56,064 nucleotides of DNA from contig JAFTZY010000076.1 in NCBI GenBank assembly GCA_017460955.1, positions 1 through 56,064 on the forward strand. The letters are read 5' to 3'. The notes below the pieces were generated by a model. That model was not told the origin of the DNA, did not search any database, and saw only the letters and a list, made by a program, of their open reading frames with translations. Numbering within the stretch: the stretch's first letter is position 1; the number at the start of each line of letters is the position of its first letter. The stretch comes from Oscillospiraceae bacterium. Its GTDB lineage: Bacteria > Bacillota > Clostridia > Oscillospirales > Ruminococcaceae. Below are positions 34,224-42,406 of this stretch, one piece after another. Both the position numbers and the translations under genes were made by a program.

Positions 34224-35095
34224 TTGGCCTCCTTCCTCCTGCTCCGGCGCTTGTGGGATGCAGTCTCCGCAGGCTCCTCACGCGGGATGAGCTGACGGGT
34301 CAGCTCGGCACGGAGCTTGTCCTCCGTATAATTGCGGGTAAGTGTGCCGTTGTCGGCGATGGAGATCTGTCCGGTCTCCTCGGATACGACAATGACAATG
34401 GCATCGGAATTCTCGCTCATGCCGATGGCGGCACGGTGACGGGAGCCGAGATTCTTGTTGATGAGCTCCTCCTTCTGGGGCTTGGGCAGGAAGCAGCCCG
34501 CCGCTAAGATCATGCCGTCGCGCATGATGACCGCACCGTCATGGAGGGGGGCTTTGGTGTAGAAGATGTTCCCGAACAGCTCCCTGCTCGGGGTGGCATT
34601 GAGGATGGTGCCGCTCTCGATCTGTTCGCCCAGGCGCGTCTGCCGCTCGATGACGATGAGCGCACCCGTACACGAGGCACTCAGCTCCACGCAGGCCGCA
34701 CAGATCTCATCAATGGCCGTCTGCCAGCGGACGACGGTCTCGTCACTCGGCGCCACAAGGCCGAGCGCCTTGAGGCCGAACCGGGAATGGCCGAGCTTTT
34801 CCACCGCACGGCGGATCTCCGGCTGGAACACGATCATCAGTGCGAGCAGGCCGATGTTGAAGATGTGCTCGAGGATCCATTGGATGGAGTTGAGGTGGAC
34901 GAAGCGGCTGATCGCATAGATCAGGAGCAGGAACAGGATGCCCTTGAAGAGCTGCCCGGCACGGGTCTCCTGGATGAGCTTGAACAGGTAGTAGATCACA
35001 TAGCTGAGCAGGGCAATGTCCAGGAAATCGAAGATCGTCATGGTCTGGACAACACTGTAGATGGATTCGAGCATTTCATTGAATGACAGCAGCAT
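34220..35095 (-). CDS. cdaA: Diadenylate cyclase CdaA
   Basis: Makes c-di-AMP from two ATP at the membrane. The 291 residues hold three N-terminal helices (about 20-40, 48-65, 72-95) and the DAC domain with the catalytic motifs LHDGAVI and GSRHRAAIG and the segment FQPEIRRAVEKLG. A basic C-terminal tail (KRRSRRKEAK) is added. ATG 35095 follows AGAGGAAG. It is first in an operon with cdaR. The hydrolase GdpP for the same messenger is at 1895-3841. Confidence 0.96.
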   Translation of the reverse strand: MLLSFNEMLESIYSVVQTMTIFDFLDIALLSYVIYYLFKLIQETRAGQLFKGILFLLLIYAISRFVHLNSIQWILEHIFNIGLLALMIVFQPEIRRAVEKLGHSRFGLKALGLVAPSDETVVRWQTAIDEICAACVELSASCTGALIVIERQTRLGEQIESGTILNATPSRELFGNIFYTKAPLHDGAVIMRDGMILAAGCFLPKPQKEELINKNLGSRHRAAIGMSENSDAIVIVVSEETGQISIADNGTLTRNYTEDKLRAELTRQLIPREEPAETASHKRRSRRKEAK

Positions 35096-35164
35096 CGGCT
35101 CACTTCCTCTCTTTGACAGGGTGTGCCTTGCCGGAAGGATCCGCTCCGGCAGGGCTTACCCTTT

Positions 35165-35193
35165 ATCATACCACAAAACGCAGCATTTTGCAA
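35165..35193 (-). promoter_or_regulatory. cdaA promoter
   Basis: Minus strand: TTGCAA (35193-35188), a 17-base spacer, TATGAT (35170-35165) preceded by TGG as an extended -10. Confidence 0.75.
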
Positions 35194-35208
35194 GTGTTTG
35201 CACAAAAT

Positions 35209-36357
35209 TTATTCCGCGCTGCCTGATTTTTCCTTCTGCACGAGCTGCCCGATGGCATGGCAGAGTCCCGTCACGCCGGCGGCATCGGAAAAGGCGGAGG
35301 GGGCAAAGCGCACGGTCCCGTCGGGGGTGCCAAGGTGCCGGTGAGCAAGGGGTGCGCAGTGCAGGCCTGCACGCAGGCAGTACCCGAGTACACCGAGCCG
35401 GGCGGCGGCCTCCTCGGAGGGGATCCCCGGCAGATTGAACGACACGAGCGGGACGTAGTCCGCGCCCGGCGTCCGATAGACCCGTGCGCCCTCCACCGTG
35501 TTCAGGTACGCGATGAGCTTTTGGCACAGCGCCTCCTCATGGCGCCTAAGGTGTGCCATCCCCCGATGCTGCACAAAGCGGATCCCCGCATCGAGCGAGG
35601 CGATGCCGATGACACCGAGCGTGCCGCATTCGAGTGCATCGGGGAGATGCCCGGGCATATCCGGCAGGTTCGAGAGGCTCCCCGAGCCGCCCTGCATGAG
35701 GGGCGGGAGCGGATAGCGGCCGTTTGTGAGGAGCATCCCGGTACCGGTGATCCCGTAGAGTCCCTTGTGGCCGGCACAGCACAGGATGTCGATGCCGTCG
35801 GAGAGCTTTACGGGCAGGATGCCGCAGGCCTGTGCTCCGTCCGCAACAAAGCAGATCCCGTGCTGCCGGCACAGCGCACCGATCTCCCGCCAGGGGAGGA
35901 TCTGTCCGGTGACATTCCCGGCGAGCGTACACACGACGGCCCTGGTATCCGGCCGGAGCAGCGCCGCAAACTGCCGCACGGTCTCCTCGGGGGAGGGGCT
36001 CACGCGGGCGATGCTGTAGCGGATGCGTCCTGCCTTGGCGAGGGCATAGAGCGGACGGATGACGGAATTGTGCTCGATGCTGCTTGTGATGAAATGGCCG
36101 CCGTCACGGGCAAGACCCTGGATGGCCAGATTGAGCGCATGGGTGCAGTTCTGGGTGAACACCACATGCTCCGGCTCGGTGCCGAAGAAGGCAGCCGCCG
36201 TTTCCCGTGTGCGGTACACCAGATCCGAGGTGTAGGCAGCCAGCGGATGCCCGCCCCTGCCGGCACTGCCGCAGCGGGCGAGTGCCTTCTGCACGGCAAG
36301 CCGCACCTCCGGGGGCTTGGGGTAGGTGGTGGCGGCGTTATCGAAATTGACCGTCAT
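35209..36357 (-). CDS. Class V aminotransferase, cysteine desulfurase-like (EF2568 type)
   Basis: A 382-residue PLP enzyme. MTVNFDNAATTYPKPPEV at the start, SSIEHNSV, ADGAQACG, the PLP Lys in CAGHKGLYGITGTG and the Cys in AGLHCAPLAHRHLGT match the desulfurase subgroup found with orphan SelD and selenium-dependent molybdenum hydroxylases. The Cys could take sulfur or selenium from cysteine or selenocysteine. It overlaps the DUF3343 gene by 4 bases. No selD, yqeB or molybdenum hydroxylase gene is nearby, so whether this pair acts in selenium chemistry or general sulfur transfer is open. Confidence 0.85.
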   Translation of the reverse strand: MTVNFDNAATTYPKPPEVRLAVQKALARCGSAGRGGHPLAAYTSDLVYRTRETAAAFFGTEPEHVVFTQNCTHALNLAIQGLARDGGHFITSSIEHNSVIRPLYALAKAGRIRYSIARVSPSPEETVRQFAALLRPDTRAVVCTLAGNVTGQILPWREIGALCRQHGICFVADGAQACGILPVKLSDGIDILCCAGHKGLYGITGTGMLLTNGRYPLPPLMQGGSGSLSNLPDMPGHLPDALECGTLGVIGIASLDAGIRFVQHRGMAHLRRHEEALCQKLIAYLNTVEGARVYRTPGADYVPLVSFNLPGIPSEEAAARLGVLGYCLRAGLHCAPLAHRHLGTPDGTVRFAPSAFSDAAGVTGLCHAIGQLVQKEKSGSAE

Positions 36358-36575
36358 GGCCCCCCACGCTCACTTGTGATGCGCCGCACCGGGATCCCGG
36401 CACGTCCGAGCAGGTCCGAAACGGCCTCACAGCTCCCGACGACACGCAGCCCGAAGGTGCAGCCCTCCCGGGAACCGGAGGCACGGATGATCTCACTTAT
36501 CAAGCCATTTGCCGCAAGGACCCTGTGCGCCTTGTGCGCATAGGTCTCCGAGGGCAGAACGACTCTGCATACCAT
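36354..36575 (-). CDS. DUF3343-like small protein
   Basis: A 73-residue protein resembling DUF3343, which often accompanies the EF2568-type aminotransferase. It has the pattern VLPSETYAHKAHRVLAANGL and a Cys in GCTFGLRV that could receive a persulfide. ATG 36575 follows GGAAGGGG on the minus strand, and the ribosome binding site lies in the loop of an inverted repeat whose arm includes the start codon. Translation runs into the aminotransferase through an ATGA overlap. It is 80 bases behind ispF in the same direction. Confidence 0.7.
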   Translation of the reverse strand: MVCRVVLPSETYAHKAHRVLAANGLISEIIRASGSREGCTFGLRVVGSCEAVSDLLGRAGIPVRRITSERGGP

Positions 36576-36605
36576 AGTATCACCCCTTCCAGATTGTGAT
36601 ACTAT
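36574..36605 (-). promoter_or_regulatory. Perfect 10-bp inverted repeat over the DUF3343 start
   Basis: Arms ATAGTATCAC (36574-36583) and GTGATACTAT (36596-36605) are perfect, 12 bases apart. On the minus strand the loop holds the ribosome binding site and one arm includes the first bases of the start codon. A TATAGT (-10-like) overlaps the outer arm. It could be an operator or a translation-controlling hairpin. Confidence 0.6.
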
Positions 36606-36614
36606 AGTCTATGC

Positions 36615-36651
36615 GGGGAGGGGGTGGGGGGTGAACATGCGGGGAAGGGGG
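36615..36651 (+). other. G-tract cluster (possible G-quadruplex)
   Basis: Five runs of 4, 5, 6, 4 and 5 G on the plus strand within 37 bases, between ispF and the DUF3343 gene. Loops are 1, 1, 9 and 2 bases. The plus strand is the template for the flanking genes. Confidence 0.5.
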
Positions 36652-36655
36652 CGTC

Positions 36656-37135
36656 TCAGCCCTCCCGCATCAGCAGTGCTACACAATGCGCCGAGATCCC
36701 CTCCTGCCGTCCTGTGAAGCCAAGGCGTTCCTCGGTGGTGGCCTTCACGGAGATCTGCGAGATGTCCGCACCCAGATCCTCGGCGATGTTCTGCCGCATG
36801 GTGTCGATGTAGGGACGCAGCTTCGGTGCCTGCGCAATGACAATGGCATCGAGGTTGCAAAGGGTGTACCCCTGCGCCCGCACGAGTGCCATACATTCGC
36901 GCAGCAGCACCCGGCTGTCCGCGCCCTTGTAGGCAGGGTCCGTATCGGGGAAATGCTTGCCGATGTCCCCCAGGGCCAGTGCGCCGAGAAGCGCGTCCGA
37001 GACCGCATGCAGCAGCACGTCCGCATCCGAATGCCCTAAAAGGCCGAGGGTGTGGGGGATCTCCACGCCGCCTAAAATCAGGGCGCGGTCCTCGACCAGC
37101 TTGTGAACGTCATATCCGTGTCCGATCCGCATCAT
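36656..37135 (-). CDS. ispF: 2-C-methyl-D-erythritol 2,4-cyclodiphosphate synthase
   Basis: Fifth step of the MEP isoprenoid pathway. 159 residues, normal. Metal ligands are in [10 protein letters not shown], and [39 protein letters not shown] and [21 protein letters not shown] are all family signatures. Start overlaps the ispD stop by 4 bases, so the two enzymes are translationally coupled. ispE, which acts between them, is not in the window. Confidence 0.97.
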   Translation of the reverse strand: MMRIGHGYDVHKLVEDRALILGGVEIPHTLGLLGHSDADVLLHAVSDALLGALALGDIGKHFPDTDPAYKGADSRVLLRECMALVRAQGYTLCNLDAIVIAQAPKLRPYIDTMRQNIAEDLGADISQISVKATTEERLGFTGRQEGISAHCVALLMREG

Positions 37136-37803
37136 AGCAATACCTCCGCAATGGCCCGGTCCTCGGGCGTTGTGATCTTGATGTTGGAGTAATCCCCCGG
37201 TGTCATGTACACCTTGCCGCCGATGGCCTCCACGAGCTGGCAGTCATCGGTGAAGTCGAGCCCGTGCTCGAGGGCAAAGTCCACCGCCTCGAAATACAAA
37301 CGCTTCCGGAACACCTGGGGCGTCTGGGTGATCCAGAGGGAGGCGCGGGGCGGGGTGTCGGTGATGAGTCCGTCATCGACCGCCTTGATGGTGTCCTTCA
37401 CGGGCACGCCGAGCGTGGCGCCGCCAAAGACTCTCGCGTCCTTGATGACCGCAGCGATGTGCTCCGGGCGGACCAGCGGCCTTGCCCCGTCGTGGATGGC
37501 GATGTACGCCGCCTCCTTCGGCACAAGACGCAGTCCCTGCATGACGGACTGCTGCCGGGTCTCCCCGCCCTCGGTGACGTCCCGGAGCTTGGTGATCGAG
37601 AGCGCCCGGGCCGTGACCCGGATGGCGTCGAAGAACTCGGGCTTGGTCACGACGATGATGTCGGAGATGTCCGGACACGCTTCAAAACGCATCATGCTGT
37701 GTCCGACGACATTGGAATCCCCCAGGGGCATGAGGATCTTGTTGATCCCCTGCATCCGGGAGGCGTTCCCGGCGCATACGAGAATGGCAGCAGTATCGGC
37801 CAT
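37132..37803 (-). CDS. ispD: 2-C-methyl-D-erythritol 4-phosphate cytidylyltransferase
   Basis: Third step of the MEP pathway, attaching CMP to MEP. 223 residues. The N-terminal CTP loop is [23 protein letters not shown], slightly off the usual AGxGxRM; then [21 protein letters not shown] and [10 protein letters not shown] are standard. ATG 37803 has GGAGGGATC upstream on the minus strand. The promoter overlaps the end of the flippase gene. Confidence 0.95.
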   Translation of the reverse strand: MADTAAILVCAGNASRMQGINKILMPLGDSNVVGHSMMRFEACPDISDIIVVTKPEFFDAIRVTARALSITKLRDVTEGGETRQQSVMQGLRLVPKEAAYIAIHDGARPLVRPEHIAAVIKDARVFGGATLGVPVKDTIKAVDDGLITDTPPRASLWITQTPQVFRKRLYFEAVDFALEHGLDFTDDCQLVEAIGGKVYMTPGDYSNIKITTPEDRAIAEVLL

Positions 37804-37835
37804 GGTGATCCCTCCTGTGATAAGATGTTACTATC

Positions 37836-37865
37836 AGTATAACATAAGGGAGGAGGGGTTGTCAA
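37836..37865 (-). promoter_or_regulatory. ispD-ispF promoter
   Basis: Minus strand: TTGACA (37865-37860), an 18-base spacer, TATACT (37841-37836). The TGA within TTGACA is the stop codon of the upstream flippase gene. Confidence 0.75.
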
Positions 37866-39469
37866 GCTTGCACCGCGGGGCTTTTCAGGCGGGACAGCTC
37901 CCGTCCGGCACACAGAAGCATGCACAGGACGTACACCCCCGCACCGGCACAGACGGCCAGCAGATAGCCTGCATGAAACGGCAGCCGCCCTTGCAGACAG
38001 CGGCACGAGAGCCATGCGGCTGCGGCACACATCACGCCGCTGTAGAGCATGCACACAAGGGGCCGCCCCAGATGCAGCGGCACGCCGAGCACCCGGCGCA
38101 GGCACACCAGCGACAGCGCGAGGATGAGCACATACCCCGCACTTGTGGCCAGCCCCGCTCCCGCTGTCCCGTACCGGGGGAGCAGCAGGAGATTGAGCAC
38201 GAGCTTGACGGCCGCGCCCGGCACGAGGAGCTTCACCGGCAGGTCCGCACGCCCCGCTGCCTGGAGGATGCTGAAGATCCCCGAGGACAGGCACAGGCAG
38301 ACCATCCCGGGTGCCAGGCACACAAGGCTCCCGGCAGCGGCACGGATCTCGCCGATGCGTCCGGCAAAGAGAAATGCCAGTGTCTCCTCCCCCAGCACGG
38401 CGATGCCGCAGCCGGCGGGGACGGCGGCCAGTGCGGCCAGCAGCAGGACCTGCCGGGCATGGAACGCCGTCCCCTCCCGGTCCCCGCGGCAGAAGCACTG
38501 TGCCGCACACGGCAGGGCGCTTTTGCCAAGACTGCCCGTCAGGGACGGCACCAGATTGAACACCGTCACCGAAAGCCCCATATAGGAGCCGTAGGCAAAG
38601 GACGCCGCCTCCTCCGGCGGGATCTCCGGGGCAATACGGGCCGCGGCATAGAAACGCTCCGGGTCCTGCATGAGCTGCCCGGAAAAGCAGCGCATGACCG
38701 TCACAAGGTCAATGAGCGACGTCAGATTGGTGACCAGCGCCCCCACCGAGACCGGCAGCATCAGCCCGAAGAGCAGCCGCAGGATCCGCCGGGGCGGGAG
38801 ACTCCCGTCGGGCCTGTGACGGGTGCGCAGGCTGCATCCCCACAGGTACACAAGGCTGCCGAGTGCGCCGAGCGTGACGCCGCACACCGCCCCGAACGCG
38901 CCGTTTGCCGCCGGGGAGAGCGCCGGCAGGGGCGGGTGTGCCATGCAAAAACGGCACAAAAGCAGTCCGAGCACGCACCGGAGCGCCGCCTCGACCGCCT
39001 GGGAGAGGGCCGTCGGTGTCATCGAGCACAGGCCCTCGTAATATCCCCGCTCCACCGCCGTCAGACAGCACACAAGCACGGCCGGGGCAATGGCCAGCAC
39101 CGCCGGGAGCGCCTCCGGAGAGGCACCCGTGTGATGCAGGAAGGGGGAGGCAAGCACACACGTCAGGAGGCTGCCGATGAGCCCGAGCAGGAGAAAGCTG
39201 CGCCTTGCCGTGCGCCGGATGCAGGCACACGCGCCGGGGCGTCCGAGGGCGGCGTACTGCGCGACGGGCCTTGCCACGGCGGTGGACATGCCCGTGACCA
39301 GCACGGCATACAGCGGCAGGAACAGCCCGTAGGCGCTGCTGAAATACCCGAGCCCCGTACCGCCGAGCATGGCCGTCAGCGGCAGCTTGAAGAGGGCACC
39401 GAGGACCTTCGCGGCAAGGGCGGAGAGCGTCAGCAGGAGGGATCCGCGCAGGAAGCTTTGTCGTTTCAT
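37862..39469 (-). CDS. SpoVB/MATE-like lipid-linked oligosaccharide flippase
   Basis: A 535-residue membrane protein with about 14 helices of the MOP superfamily (SpoVB, YtgP, MurJ relatives). Start ATG 39469 follows AAAGGAGC; a longer frame has no site. Family marks are the N-terminal KRQSFLRGSLLLTLSALAAKVLGALFKLPL, TAVERGYYEGLCSMTPTALSQ and the C-terminal RYGTAGAGLATSAGYV. It is Ala/Leu/Cys-rich. It may move peptidoglycan or spore-coat precursors; the substrate cannot be decided. No clear promoter was found. Confidence 0.88.
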   Translation of the reverse strand: MKRQSFLRGSLLLTLSALAAKVLGALFKLPLTAMLGGTGLGYFSSAYGLFLPLYAVLVTGMSTAVARPVAQYAALGRPGACACIRRTARRSFLLLGLIGSLLTCVLASPFLHHTGASPEALPAVLAIAPAVLVCCLTAVERGYYEGLCSMTPTALSQAVEAALRCVLGLLLCRFCMAHPPLPALSPAANGAFGAVCGVTLGALGSLVYLWGCSLRTRHRPDGSLPPRRILRLLFGLMLPVSVGALVTNLTSLIDLVTVMRCFSGQLMQDPERFYAAARIAPEIPPEEAASFAYGSYMGLSVTVFNLVPSLTGSLGKSALPCAAQCFCRGDREGTAFHARQVLLLAALAAVPAGCGIAVLGEETLAFLFAGRIGEIRAAAGSLVCLAPGMVCLCLSSGIFSILQAAGRADLPVKLLVPGAAVKLVLNLLLLPRYGTAGAGLATSAGYVLILALSLVCLRRVLGVPLHLGRPLVCMLYSGVMCAAAAWLSCRCLQGRLPFHAGYLLAVCAGAGVYVLCMLLCAGRELSRLKSPAVQA

Positions 39470-39534
39470 GGAGGCTCCTTTCGGGCAGCGTGCGAAAAAA
39501 ATGTCCGTCATAGGAAGTTTTTTCAAAATCTGTA

Positions 39535-39563
39535 TTGCAGAACGGAAAAAAATGTGGTATAAT
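39535..39563 (+). promoter_or_regulatory. Promoter of the aminotransferase operon
   Basis: TTGCAG (39535-39540), a 17-base spacer, TATAAT (39558-39563) preceded by TGG. The leader is about 65 bases and GC-poor. Confidence 0.85.
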
Positions 39564-39633
39564 AGTAGAGGTTTCCTTCCGGCGCTCCGGAAGGGCCGCT
39601 CACAGTCAATTTTATGTAAAAGGAATGAGACAT

Positions 39634-40827
39634 ATGAATTATGTATTTTCAGAAAAGGTGTCCCACCTTCAGGCCTCCGCCATCCGTGAGATCCTGAAGT
39701 TCACCGCGGACCCCGAGGTCATCTCCTTTGCGGCCGGCAATCCCGCCCCCGAGGCCTTCCCCGTGGACGCCGTCCGGCAGATCACGCAGGAGCTCATGGC
39801 CGAGGAGCCGATCAGTGTGCTCCAGTACGGCATCACCGAGGGCTATACCCCCCTGCGGGACCTGATGAAGGCACGGATGCAGGCGGCCGGCAACTTCAAG
39901 CCGGAGACGGAGGACCTCATCATCACCTCCGGTGCCCAGCAGGTCATGGAGCTTGCCTGCAAGTCCCTGTGCGACCCGGGCGATACCCTCATCGCCGAGG
40001 CACCGAGCTTCATCGGCTCGCTCAATGCCTTCAAGTCCTACAATGTGAACCTGGTCGGCGTGCCGCTCGATGACGAGGGCATGATCCCCGAGCAGCTCGA
40101 AGCCGCCCTGAAGGCCAATCCCAATACCAAGCTCATCTACATCATCCCGAATTTCCAGAACCCCACGGGCAAGACCACCTCGCTGCGTCGCCGCAGAGAG
40201 CTGTATGCGCTTGCACAGAAGTACGATACCATCATACTCGAGGACAACCCCTACGGCGATCTGCGCTTTGCAGGGGAGGATGTTCCCACCATCAAGAGCA
40301 TGGATACCGACGGGCGTGTCATCTACGCCGGCTCCTTCTCGAAGGTGCTCTCCCCGGGCATCCGTGTGGGCTATGCCATCGCCCCCGCCGAGGTCGTCTC
40401 CAAGATGGTCGTGTGCAAGCAGGTGTCCGATGTCCAGACCAATAACTTCGGACAGATGCTCGCCTACCGCTTCATGCAGAAGGTGGATTTCGATGCGCAC
40501 CTTGCAGGCCTGCGTGCCATCTACAGGCAGAAGGCAGAGCGCATGATGCGCGGCATGGAGGAGACCTTCTCGAAGAAGATCGCCTTCACCCGTCCCGAGG
40601 GCGGTCTGTTCCTGTGGTGTACCCTGCCCGACGGGTGCGACATGATGGGCTTTTGCAAGAGAGCCGTGGCCGAATACAAGATCGCCGTTGTTCCCGGCAG
40701 TGCCTTCATGATCTCCGAGGACGATGTGACGTATTCGTTCCGCATGAATTATTCCACCCCCACCGATGAAGCCATCGACAAGGGCGTGGAGATCCTGGGC
40801 CGCCTGACCCGGGACATGTTTGACTGA
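39634..40827 (+). CDS. PLP-dependent class I/II aminotransferase
   Basis: A 397-residue cytoplasmic aminotransferase of the 2-aminoadipate/kynurenine (AAT-II) type, related to the C-terminal domain of MocR proteins but without a DNA-binding domain. ATG 39634 follows AAAAGGAATG; the longer open frame runs through the promoter. Visible: ISFAAGNPAPEAFP, LQYGITEGYTPLR, TSGAQQVMELACK, PNFQNPTGKTTS, LEDNPYGDLRF, and PLP Lys in YAGSFSKVLSPGIRVGY. The substrate is not predictable. It is first in a rightward series reaching rqcP. Confidence 0.93.
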   Translation: MNYVFSEKVSHLQASAIREILKFTADPEVISFAAGNPAPEAFPVDAVRQITQELMAEEPISVLQYGITEGYTPLRDLMKARMQAAGNFKPETEDLIITSGAQQVMELACKSLCDPGDTLIAEAPSFIGSLNAFKSYNVNLVGVPLDDEGMIPEQLEAALKANPNTKLIYIIPNFQNPTGKTTSLRRRRELYALAQKYDTIILEDNPYGDLRFAGEDVPTIKSMDTDGRVIYAGSFSKVLSPGIRVGYAIAPAEVVSKMVVCKQVSDVQTNNFGQMLAYRFMQKVDFDAHLAGLRAIYRQKAERMMRGMEETFSKKIAFTRPEGGLFLWCTLPDGCDMMGFCKRAVAEYKIAVVPGSAFMISEDDVTYSFRMNYSTPTDEAIDKGVEILGRLTRDMFD

Positions 40828-40853
40828 CACACAACAGAAAGGAAAGAATCACT

Positions 40854-41381
40854 ATGGCTATCACAAGACGTTCGCCGCTCGATCCGTATGCGGTGACCCC
40901 CGAATATCTCGCGACCAGAAACGCTGCCCTGCACATCCCGCCCGCACAGTTCAAGAACATCAAGTTCAAGTCCGATGAGGTCTACGGCATCGTGGTGGAC
41001 ATCCCCATGGGGCCGTCCATCCTGACGACCATGGTGTGCTTCATCAACGGCGCGGCCAACCTGTACTTCAATGCCGGCGGCGAGTACACCGGCGCCTCCA
41101 CCCGCTACAAGGGCGTGGTCCAGGCAGCCCGGAACCTCGTGGTCAATTCCAATCCCCTCAAGGAGATCTCCAAGCGCACCAGCTCCTTCCCGCTGCCCAC
41201 CACGGGTACGCACTATGTCTACATGCTGACCAAGCGCGGCGTGTTCAAGGCAGAGATCGAGCCGCGGAACATGACGGAGGATGACAAGGAGAAGCGTGTG
41301 GTCTACTACCTGTACCAGCAGGTGATGAGCGCACTGCGCACCGCACAGATGAAGGATGCACAGGGAGGCGCACAGGCATGA
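40854..41381 (+). CDS. Conserved hypothetical protein
   Basis: A 175-residue soluble protein, family not recognised. It begins MAITRRSPLDPYAVTPEYLA, has a predicted alpha/beta body with VYGIVVDIPMGPSILTTMVCFINGAANLYFN split over two beta strands, a conserved-looking TGTHYVYMLTKRGVFKAEI segment, and a charged C-terminal helix. It has no signal peptide or membrane helix. ATG 40854 follows AAAGGAAAGA. It sits 26 bases after the aminotransferase and overlaps trpS by 4 bases. Confidence 0.8.
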   Translation: MAITRRSPLDPYAVTPEYLATRNAALHIPPAQFKNIKFKSDEVYGIVVDIPMGPSILTTMVCFINGAANLYFNAGGEYTGASTRYKGVVQAARNLVVNSNPLKEISKRTSSFPLPTTGTHYVYMLTKRGVFKAEIEPRNMTEDDKEKRVVYYLYQQVMSALRTAQMKDAQGGAQA

Positions 41382-42385
41382 GTGACGAGAAGAAGCTGAT
41401 CCTCAGCGGCATCCAGCCCACCGGCACCTTCACGCTCGGCAATTACATCGGTGCCGTCCGCAACTGGGGACCGCTCCAGGACGAATGCCGCTGCTTTTAC
41501 TTCATCGCCGACCAGCATGCCATCACCGTGAAGATCGAGCCGGCCCAGCTGCGGCAGAAAACGCTCGAGGCCTATGCACAGCTCATGGCGTGCGGCATTG
41601 ACCTGAACAAGTCCCTCATCTTCATCCAGAGCCATGTGCCGACCCATGCCCAGCTCTCGTGGGTGCTCAACTGCTCGACGCAGTTCGGTGAGCTCTCGCG
41701 CATGACACAGTTCAAGGACAAGAGCCGCAAGCATCCGGATGACATCAATGCGGGTCTGTTCGATTATCCTGTGCTGATGGCGGCGGATATCCTCATCTAC
41801 AATGCGGACCTTGTGCCCGTGGGTGTCGATCAGATGCAGCATCTTGAGCTTGCCCGCACCATTGCAAGGCGCTTCAACGGCCGCTACGGCGAGACCTTCA
41901 AGATCCCGGAGGGCTATGTGCCGCCCGTGGGTGCCAAGGTCATGAGCCTGCAGGAGCCGACCAAGAAGATGTCCAAGTCCGACGACAACCCCAACGCTGT
42001 GATCCTCATCCTCGATGACAAGGACACCATCATCCGCAAGTTCAAGCGTGCCGTCACCGACAGCGAGTCGGAGATCGCCTTCCGTGAGGGCAAGGACGGC
42101 ATCAACAATCTGCTGACCATCTATTCTGCCGTAACGGGCAGGACCATCGAGGAGTCCGTCCGGGAATTCGACGGGCAGGGCTACGGTACCTTCAAGCTGG
42201 CTGTCGGTGAGGCAGTGGCCGATCACTTGGCACCGGTGCGTGAGGAATATGCCCGCCTGATCGCCGACAAGGCCTATCTCAAGGAATGCTACACCCGCTG
42301 CGCAGGGGAGGCACTGCGGTATTCGTACCGCACGCTCAACAAGGTCTACAAGAAGGTGGGCTTTGTGCCGACCGAGCTGCGCTGA
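41378..42385 (+). CDS. trpS: Tryptophanyl-tRNA synthetase
   Basis: Charges tRNA(Trp). 335 residues, normal for the bacterial class Ic enzyme. The HIGH-equivalent is PTGTFTLGNYIGAVRNW, the Trp pocket region includes YFIADQHAIT and ADILIYNADLVPVGVDQMQHLELAR, and the KMSKS loop is TKKMSKSDDN. ATG 41378 overlaps the previous gene by ATGA. There is no T-box leader, because the gene is internal to the operon. Confidence 0.97.
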   Translation: MSDEKKLILSGIQPTGTFTLGNYIGAVRNWGPLQDECRCFYFIADQHAITVKIEPAQLRQKTLEAYAQLMACGIDLNKSLIFIQSHVPTHAQLSWVLNCSTQFGELSRMTQFKDKSRKHPDDINAGLFDYPVLMAADILIYNADLVPVGVDQMQHLELARTIARRFNGRYGETFKIPEGYVPPVGAKVMSLQEPTKKMSKSDDNPNAVILILDDKDTIIRKFKRAVTDSESEIAFREGKDGINNLLTIYSAVTGRTIEESVREFDGQGYGTFKLAVGEAVADHLAPVREEYARLIADKAYLKECYTRCAGEALRYSYRTLNKVYKKVGFVPTELR

Positions 42386-42406
42386 CCCCACAGGAGGAGA
42401 GCACCC

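Noticed and set aside
37205-39562. Open frame of 785 codons on the plus strand opposite ispD and the flippase
   Set aside because: Runs opposite two recognised genes, has no site before its start, and its translation is unstructured Arg/Gln/His-rich sequence.
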